From contig NC_061868.1 in the NCBI RefSeq assembly GCF_907164915.1, forward strand, positions 31,028,439-31,092,438: 64,000 bases of DNA, in the 5' to 3' direction. This stretch comes from Impatiens glandulifera (taxonomy: Eukaryota; Streptophyta; Magnoliopsida; Ericales; Balsaminaceae). A model generated the notes under the pieces. That model ran no database searches and had not been told where the DNA came from. It saw only the letters and a list, made by a program, of their open reading frames with translations. A program made the translations under genes and the position numbers. Shown piece by piece: positions 56,586 to 64,000 of the stretch; positions within the stretch are counted from its first letter, which is position 1, and the number at the start of each line of letters is the position of its first letter.

Positions 56586-57719
56586 TTGTCAATTAGAAAT
56601 ATTTGTCATGATTTAAAATGTCTTACTAAATTCTATCTGAATGGCTGTGAATTTCAGGATACGGAATATGGGAGGACGATTGGTAATGCTAAGTTGTGTT
56701 CAGGCTCTACATTCTGCAACCTAGTCTATCTACAGAAAATGTCTCATGTTATTCAACTTCCCTTTCAAATAAACGTTCTGAGATAATGTTGTGGCATCGT
56801 AGACTAGGACATCTCAGTTTTTTTGTATTTGGCAAAACTTTTTCCGAACTTATTTATCAATGAAGTCTTTAGTTCTTTTCATTGTGAAAGTTGTCAATTT
56901 GCAAAACACACTCGATTTTCTTATCTAAACATTGCGTACAAACCTTCTAAACCATTTTCATTAATTCACAGCAATGTGTAGGGACCCTCCTGCACTAACT
57001 CTTTAAATGATAAACGATGGTTTGTGATTTTTATCAATGACCACACTTGTCTCACTTGGCTATTTCTCATGAAGGAAAAATCTGAAGTTTGTGAAATCTT
57101 CAAAAACTTATTCGTCTTAATCCATAATCAATTCAAAGCCACAATTCAAGCTTTCAAAACCGATAACGGACGTGAATTATTCTCTTCCAATCTCGGCGAC
57201 TTCTTAAGATTAAAAGGCATCATCCATTTAAGCTCCTGTGTTGATACTCCCCAACAAAATGGAGTCGCCGAAAGAAAAAACCGTCATCTACTCGAGGTAA
57301 CTCAATCCCTTCTAGTCGACTCAAATGCTCCCAAAATATATTGGGGCGATGCCATATCCACCGCTGCCTACCTTATCAACCGTATGTCATCACACATTCT
57401 CCAATTCCAAAGTCCAATTGAAACTCTCTTAAAAAAATTTCCCGATTCCAAAATCGCATCCAAATACACTCCCGCAAAGATTTTTGGATGCACCTCCTTT
57501 GTCCACATTCATAACCACAATCGAAAGAAACTCGACCCTCCAGCCACGAAATGCATTTTTTTAGGATACTCACCAAATCAGAAAGGGTACAAATGCTATT
57601 ATCCTTGCTCCAAAAAGACTTTATACTCTATGAATGTCTCATTCTTTGATGATAAACCCTTGTACCACCATGTTGAGGGGGAGAATCTCAATAATCTTCA
57701 ACATGATGGACCTCTCTAA
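56586..57719 (+). pseudogene. Copia C integrase
   Basis: Starts in the end of the protease region (LLSIRNICHDLKC at 56586), continues with the zinc-binding GAG-pre-integrase (LWHRRLGHLS at 56790, CESCQFAKH at 56887) and the integrase core. The frame 57024-57719 is open for 231 codons: WLFLMKEKSEVCEIF, KTDNGRELFSSNL with the second catalytic Asp, DTPQQNGVAERKN with the Glu, and the LGYSPNQKGYKCYYP end. The first catalytic Asp near 56970 reads SNVWGPS where S-D-V-W-G-P-S is expected, so Asn replaces Asp. Frameshifts near 56810 and a stop-containing gap at 56990-57023 separate the pieces. Confidence 0.85.
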
Positions 57720-59680
57720 AACATTATCTCTAATATATTTGTACATGTACCCGAATCAATCCCTAAAATATCATCTCCAATAGAAGTCATATCCGAATCC
57801 ACAACCACTTCTTCACCAACCGCACATCCACCTCTCGAAGTTACACCTTAACCCACAACCACTTCTTCACCAACCTCACATCCACCTCCTTTGGAAAAAA
57901 AGCTAAAAGTTTACATTCGATGAAAAACACAACTTGCACCCATCCATGAATCCTCCTCGGGCCTGAGTCTAACAGAAATTTTAGGTACGATAGTTAATCA
58001 TGATATTTCACCTATTGACTTACCTATTGCTCTCAGGAAAGGTGTTAGGTCATGCATAAATCATCCGATCTTGAAATTTGTTTCATACAAATGTCTATCG
58101 GATTCATATCGGGCCAACATTGCTGACTACGACAACATGAAAATACCTACATTCATTCATGAAGCCTTCTAACAACTAGAATGGAAACGTGCCATTAATG
58201 AAGAAAATGACACACTTATAAAAAATCATACATGGTCCCTCTGTGAGCTTCCAAAGGGAAAGAAACTCATCGAATGTAAATGGATCTTCAAGACAAATAT
58301 AACTCAGACGGATCGATTGAAAGGTACAAAGCTCGTCTAGTCGCCAAAGGATTTTCCAATCATATGGGATAGATTACTTCGAAACTTTTGCGCCTGTTGC
58401 AAAACTCAACATCATCCGAATACTTCTATCTTTAGCGGTTAACAAAGATTGGGAACTACACCAACTCAACGTAAAAAACGCCTTCCTAAATGGAGACCTT
58501 GAAGAAGAAGTCTACATGAAAGTGCCTCCTGGTATTAGTGCTTCACTTAACGAACTCTGTCGCCTCCATAAATATCTATATGCTCTCAAACAATAACCAA
58601 GGGCATGGTTCGAAAAATTCTCAATCTCCATCATCGAGTATGGCTTCTCTCAATATCAAGCCGACCACACTATGTTTGTCAAGATTGCTCCAAATAAAAA
58701 GATCACAATCCTCATTGTCTACGTTGATGACATAATCATAATCGGGGACGATGAAAAAGAGATTCAAAATTTGAAAGAGTTCGTTAGTGGCCAATTTGAC
58801 ACCAAAGATCTCGGACCCCACAAGTTTTTCCTAGGAATGGAACTTGCCCGATCATATAAGGGAATCTCCTTATCTTAAAGGAAATACACCATAGACTTTT
58901 TAAAGGAAACCGAAATGCTTTGATGTAAGTCTGCCGACACCCCCATAGATTCAGTCCACAAACTTTAAAATAACAACAACGATACTCCAACCGACAAAGG
59001 ACCAGCGACACGTGGGGCGACTCTTGTACTTATCTCACACTCATCCCGAAATTGGCTTCGTAGTGAGCATTGTTAGCCAATTCATGAATCGCCCTTCCGA
59101 AGATCATATGAATGCAATTTTCAGAATTCTAAAGTACCTAAAAGGTTCTCCGAGAAAAAGCCTTCTATTCACAAGTAAAGACGACAAGTCAATTCGTGTG
59201 TTCACCAATGCCGATTGGGCTGGGGACATTACCGAAAGAAAATCCACCTCTAGATATTGTTCGTTTGTATGGGGCAACCTCGTCATATGGAGAATCAAGA
59301 AATAATCCATTGTCGCTTGGAGTAATGCCGAAGCTGAGTATCGTTCTCTTGCACTCAGAATTTGTGAAGGAATTTGGATACGCTGCATCCTTGTAGAGTT
59401 AGGATTGCCTCTAGATGGACTTATTCAAATGATTTATGACAACCTAATTGCAATCAGTATTGCAAAGAATATGGTTCATCATGATAGAACCAAACACATT
59501 AAAATTGATCGTCACTTTATTTCAGAGAATGTCAATAAAGGCTCTATTGCACCCTCTATGTTACATCTCGCAATCAGGTGGCTGACATACTCACCAAAGC
59601 TCTTCCCAAGCCAAATTTCAAAGAATTATGTGGCAAGTTGGACACATTCAATATCTACTACCCAACTTGAGGGGGAGTGT
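57720..59680 (+). pseudogene. Copia C reverse transcriptase / RNase H remnant
   Basis: Frameshifted pieces of Copia RT. Seen: WKRAINEENDTLIKNHTW (about 58182-58235), ELPKGKKLIECKWIFKT (58249-58300), LNVKNAFLNGDLEEEVYM (58467-58520), the catalytic box IVYVDDIIIIGDD (58715-58753), QFDTKDLGPHKFFLGMELA (58793-58850). After further shifts come RLLYLSHTHPEIGFVVSIVS (59015-59075), RNase H with FTNADWAGDITERKSTS (59203-59253), AEYRSLALRICEGIW, and HIKIDRHFISENV. At least three frameshifts or stops, so inactive. Confidence 0.85.
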
Positions 59681-60311
59681 AGAATTGGGGGAGTGTAGAA
59701 TTATCTCTCAATTATGGAAAGTCAGTATAAAATCAATTAATTAGACTAATTGATTTGCTAATTGACTAACAATGGAATGTTGAGAAAGTCAGTAGCAAAT
59801 CAATCAATTAGACTAATTGATTTGCTAATTGATTGAAGATTTGTCGTTGATTGTCAAATCAAATATATGATTTTATTGTTTAAATCATTTCTTTTCTTGT
59901 AAATGTAATTTTTATTATTTAAACACTAGACCTCCTATGTAAAGTACAAATAATAAAATTCTCTACAATTTTCTCTCTCTAAATTTTCTATAATTGTGAT
60001 AATTAAACACTAATTAAGGAAAATTATTCAAAATTCCTAAAATAATTTAAGGATAAAATATTGTATCTATTTTACCCAAATTAGGCTAAAGAAGAGGGTG
60101 AAAATAATTAATTATGATTTAATCATGAATTATGTTTAATTTAAGAAATAAAATACCCCAAAATAACCAAAAACATCCAAAAAATAAAATATCATATCTT
60201 AATTTGATTCCAAAAATATTTTTTGTGAAATTTTTGATGAAGTTAATTTTAAAGGGATTAAAAATCAATTTTTAATAATCTTTTAAATAAAAATAAAATA
60301 TGATAATCATG

Positions 60312-62218
60312 GGGAAATTTGATGAAATGGCCTTAATAATTGCCTTAATTTTGCAAATGATCAGCGCCTAATAAAAATTGCGCAAATGACTACTTCCTCT
60401 TTTTAGGACGAAAATACACCCGCGTGAAGGTATGTGAAAAGTCCATAATACTCTTACTACTTAATATAATTTCCCTTTTTTTCATTTCTATCTTCACCGT
60501 TCTCTCTCTTCCGTGTCTTCTCCTCCTTCTCTCTAAACTCAAACTAAAACCCTAACACACAACGAAAAAGGCGAAGACAACCATGAACGATCGAGGCGAT
60601 GTGCTCATTTCTGACACAACAACACTGCCATGAGCACGAGCACGATAGAGGCAACTGGTATATTATTGTTCTCTTCTTCGACCATTGCCGTGGCACACAA
60701 AACGTGGTAGGCGAAGATGCGGTATGGTCATGTCACGGTCGCAGCGCGAAGAAAGCGAAGAGGCGGCACGGTCGCGGCACACGAAGCATGGAAGGTGAAG
60801 AGGCGGAACGATCGTGGCACGGTTGGTCGCGTTTCGCGATGGCGGTCACGTCTCGCAACGACACGTTTGTCACGCGATGGCACGCCCGTCCATAGGCTTG
60901 CCTTGTTTGGGTATAATTCCAGAAGCAAAATTAATCTGAAGCATAAATAGAGATTGGTTAAGCCACCTGCAATGGTTGGGCTTACAATTGAGCAGGCAAC
61001 ATGGAGATTGGTTAAGTAGGACAATATGCAAGTAATATGGAGATTGGTTAATTTGGTTCTACTTTAGTTTATTCATAAATCATTTTCTCTTTAAATTATG
61101 CTTTTTTTTCTGTTGTCTTTAATTATTATTATAAAAACTTGTGTTTGTTAATTAAGAATGTTGTTTGTGTGTAAATTGGTCACTTAATTGTTTATTTGGA
61201 GTATCACAACTATATTATTTCAAGCTCTTTCTCTCCATTATTTTTAATAATAATGGACACTTAGGACTTTATAACAATAATATAACAAGCTCTTTTAGTA
61301 ATAATCAATATTCACTCAACTTAAACTTTAAAATCCAGATATTTTGGAATTATAACAACAAAAAATAGGTCAGGGAATTCTACTACTTATTGTAAACTAA
61401 TAATCAGATAGATAACAAAATAAATGAATTAATTTGCATCAACATCCACACACCAAACTCATTGTTCAATAGAAACTAACTGTAAATATATTCAAGAGAA
61501 TTAAAAAAAAACTAGCAGATTTTAAAATAAGTGTGTCGAGACCGTGTCATCGCGAGACGACGCGGCCACCATTGCGAGACGCGACCAACTGTGCCTTCCA
61601 CGCTACTACGATTGTGCCATAGCGCAACCAACTATCACGAGCTTGCCATCGCGAGACGGGACCGAATCACTTGAATCATGAGACGGGACCAAATCAACGT
61701 GAGAGCGCATCCAACCTCATCATCATCATCTGCATTGAACCAACAACTTAAAAAGTGCAGCAATATCATCATCTTCATTCAACCAATAACTTACAAAGTG
61801 CAATAACAACCAACAACATTTCGAATCACATGAATCAAGTCTCGAATCTGTTAAAAAATAAACACAAAAATATTAAATTCAGCTATAATGGAAATAAGAA
61901 CATAAATACATGATATCAGAATGAGTTTTGTCCTTCGTTGTGTTCATCGTTCGCCGAAAGCCGTTTTCCGTTCGCAAGGGTTGATCGCCGCTTAGGGTTT
62001 ACTTTAGAGAAAAGGCATAGAAGAGAGAGAAAAGAGAGAACGGAAAATGAAGAAATGAAAAAAATTGAGAATTTATATAACGAATTAGGGTTCCGTTGCG
62101 ACATGCGACGGGGGTATTTTCATCCGAAAAATGGGAAGCGGTCATTTGCGCAATTTTTATTAGGTGCTGATCATTTGCGCAATTAAAGCCATTATTAGGG
62201 TCATTTCATCAAATTTCT
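60312..62218. mobile_element. Long-TIR MULE-type element with 9-bp TSD
   Basis: A 1907-bp element whose ends read gggaaatttgatgaaatg and, in inverse, agaaatttgatgaaatg. The inverted similarity continues inward through gcgcaaatgatcagc / cctaataaaaattgcgc, gaaaatac.cccgtg and tttttttcatttc...ccgttctctc...aaccctaa. It then reappears in a GC-rich block (ggcacggttggtcgcg near 60815 versus the complement near 61590). The TIR-like zones therefore span about 580-680 bp each, with indels. Exact 9-bp duplications ataatcatg flank it (60303-60311 and 62219-62227). No transposase frame is seen; the GC-rich blocks may be captured gene pieces, but I recognise none. Confidence 0.88.
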
Positions 62219-62729
62219 ATAATCATGTGTAGCACAAGTTATTTCTAATCTTTGCAATAGGATTGTAGATCGTCAGATGAGCGCTCAGATTTCATCCAAC
62301 AACAGATCGCGCCAAACCCTCGCTACAACGGATCTAGCACGCAATCGGTCGCACCCGATCAACTAATAGGATAGACTAAACCTGTTAGTCAACCGAGCTG
62401 ACCGCGGATGGAACTCCAATGGAACCCAACATTCTGTCACTCAAAACGACGTTATTTCTTTCGTCTTCTTCCCTAGACTCACGATCTTTCCATTATCACG
62501 ACTCGTTGGTGCGCGATCTTCTAAAAGTTCTAGCTTCCTCCACAAGCGATCAAATTCATTAAAATTTTCAGCCACGTGCTCCTCTGATCAACACCTACAT
62601 TTCTCCCTTATCCTCCAACCTTATTCTATCGTAGATAATGTTGTCACTTGTTGGATAAAACTTTGAAGATAAGATCGCTAGAAGTCAAATTCGTCCTAAA
62701 TTATCCCTCCCCGGCCGACCTATGAGTAC

Positions 62730-62737
62730 TATAAATA
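62730..62737 (+). promoter_or_regulatory. TATA box of LTR forward copy 3
   Basis: TATAAATA in gtactataaatactcct, same relative place as in the other LTR copies. Confidence 0.65.
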
Positions 62738-63901
62738 CTCCTCATTGCTCTATGAATCAAATCATCAAAGAACAACCAAAAATTACACACTAAATCAAGC
62801 CTTGAAGATTCTGGCCAAGAGTAGTTTTTGTCAAAACTTCCTCCAGAGATCCTAACTTCGACCTGGGCTTCTAAATAGCCTCAAACTCATCCCATGAGTG
62901 TTCTCCAAGTGTTAGTATGAATCCAGAAGCTCTATATTTTATTTTGTAATTGAAAATTTGAATTATTTCAAATTTCCCTACTTTGATCGGGTTTGATCTG
63001 TTCTAAGCTTTGACTATGTGATTTCTTTGTTGGGAATCATTATTATATCATGTATGAACTTTTTTATTGAAAGAGAATCGCTCAAATCAACTTGAATCAA
63101 AAAATTAAAAAAAAATTAAGTTTGAAAACTGGATTTTAAAATATTTGTGTTCTTGGTTTAAATTTGGATTTTTTGTTCTAGTTAGTTGTTATACATGTTT
63201 GTTAACATGTTGGAATAATCCCAAACAACTGTAATCACGTTTTGATCATGTTTGATCAAATTGAAAATTTTTAATATTAAGCATAAAACTGGATTTTTAA
63301 AAATTACGTGTTCTTGTTTTTAATCTGGATTTGTTGATCCAATTAGTTGTTATACATGTTTGTTAACATCTTGGGATGAATTTTAAGCAACCGTGGAATC
63401 ACTTTGATCATGTTTGATAAAATCTTGTTTTTGAATTTTTTTGAATTTTGATTCAATCTTCAAAAACTATTTTAATGATGTTATGATGTTCTTGTTTAGG
63501 TTCAGTTCAACTATATTCATTATTTCAATGCTAATGAAATAAAAATCAGACATTGAAATTATCTAATTTAAAAAACTTCAAAATTTGACCAAGAAATGGA
63601 TTTTTGAAATTGATCCTTGTAAAGACTTCAAAGTCATGATTTATGTAAGGGCTTTGTTCTTAATGATCATATGAACTTACTATAGTTTACGTATCATGAT
63701 TTCATGATCACAATCAAAAGTTATTGACTTCTTAAATTTGATTCAAAATAAGAACACACGGTCCTAAGGTTTTAGCCTAGGACCGGTGATCCTTGGTCAT
63801 GTTCTTCAGCAAGGACCGAGTGAACGAACCTAGGACCGAAAATACAAGAATGAGAAGACGCACTTAGGACCGAGGATCTTAGGAGCGAGTTTTCTAACCC
63901 A

Positions 63902-64000
63902 AGACCGGTGTTCTTCAGCTAGAACCATGGACCAGGACAGATGTTCTTCAACTAGGACCGTGGACCAGGACCGATGTTCTTCAACTAGGATCGTGGACTA
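63902..64000 (+). repeat. 33-bp minisatellite, array continues past the window
   Basis: Three units of exactly 33 bp (63902, 63935 and 63968) of the form ggaccgatgttcttca / actaggaccgtggacca. The array is cut by the window end. Looser units precede it from about 63745. Confidence 0.9.

Larger units (their letters stand above)
55251..59992 (+). mobile_element. Copia LTR retrotransposon C
   Basis: The 5' LTR is 55251-55551 and the 3' LTR 59694-59992; both start tgta(t/g)aattatctctca and contain the direct repeats caattagactaattgattt. The target duplication attgt is present on both sides (55246-55250 and 59993-59997). A tggtattagaga primer-binding site follows the 5' LTR and a gagggggagtg polypurine tract precedes the 3' LTR. 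Near the tract an extra partial copy of the LTR start (59679-59693) is present. Internal order is gag, protease (deleted), integrase, RT, RNase H. Inserted in LTR copy 3. Confidence 0.92.
55114..64000 (+). mobile_element. Long Tat/Ogre-like LTR, forward copy 3, doubly interrupted, runs off the window
   Basis: LTR segments are 55114-55250, 59993-60311 and 62219-64000. The start (TGTAAACATGAAAATTTG) and the following AT block match 43937 onward; the join across the Copia insertion restores ggttaattattgtgataatt as in the intact copy (ggttaattattttgataatt). After the MULE the GC-richer block (62260-62600), TATA box, the 3' blocks and the gaccgag minisatellite follow in the family order. The tail lies beyond the window. 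Confidence 0.75.

Noticed and set aside
60599..61024. Frames of 77-98 codons on both strands in the GC-rich part of the MULE
   Set aside because: Frames on both strands are open because of GC-rich composition, with no recognisable domain and biased Arg content.

Overview
The window is AT-rich nuclear DNA of a seed plant, most likely a eudicot. The evidence is spliced plant genes with GT-AG introns (a CYP71-type cytochrome P450, a plastid bTHX/PSRP4 ribosomal protein, a HAD/SCP-type phosphatase), an ATL-type RING-H2 ubiquitin ligase, and dense nests of plant-type Copia, L1-like LINE, Tat/Ogre-like LTR, Mutator-like (MULE) and hAT elements. I see only four host genes that look intact. The rest is transposon sequence and AT-rich spacer.

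Layout: 1-9.2 kb is AT-rich spacer holding a 194-bp tandem duplication, a non-autonomous MULE (1505-2592) with 9-bp target duplications, a small MITE (5102-5274) and a decayed autonomous MULE (about 5890-9230) whose FAR1-like transposase is joined to an OTU protease domain. At 10.0-19.3 kb lies a long LTR-type repeat split by a nearly full-length, decayed L1-like LINE (11.1-17.3 kb, minus strand). At 20.8-23.7 kb is a reversed copy of the same LTR; between the two lies a short array of palindromic units. The P450 gene (24139-26223) follows, then a decayed Copia element (26.5-29.7 kb) and a second Copia (30.9-38.9 kb) interrupted by a hAT-type MITE and by a young 5'-truncated LINE with an 898-codon open frame. 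The RING-H2 gene (40328-40774) comes next.

From 41.6 to 48.9 kb two LTR copies stand head to head (reversed 41640-43936, forward 43937-46905), followed by a primer-binding-site-like sequence, a decayed DUF7745-like reading frame and a large nested hairpin (48540-48721). A gene island holds the phosphatase gene (49112-51656, six exons) and the plastid ribosomal protein gene (53415-52588, minus strand, three exons). From 55114 to the end is a further forward LTR copy, broken first by a Copia element (55251-59992, TSD ATTGT) and then by a long-TIR MULE (60312-62218, TSD ATAATCATG). The window ends inside the LTR's 33-bp minisatellite.

The host genes do not form a pathway. The main biological content is a layered insertion history that can be read from target-site duplications, plus several inverted-repeat structures that could fold as RNA or form cruciforms. 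All coordinates of element ends without target duplications are approximate.
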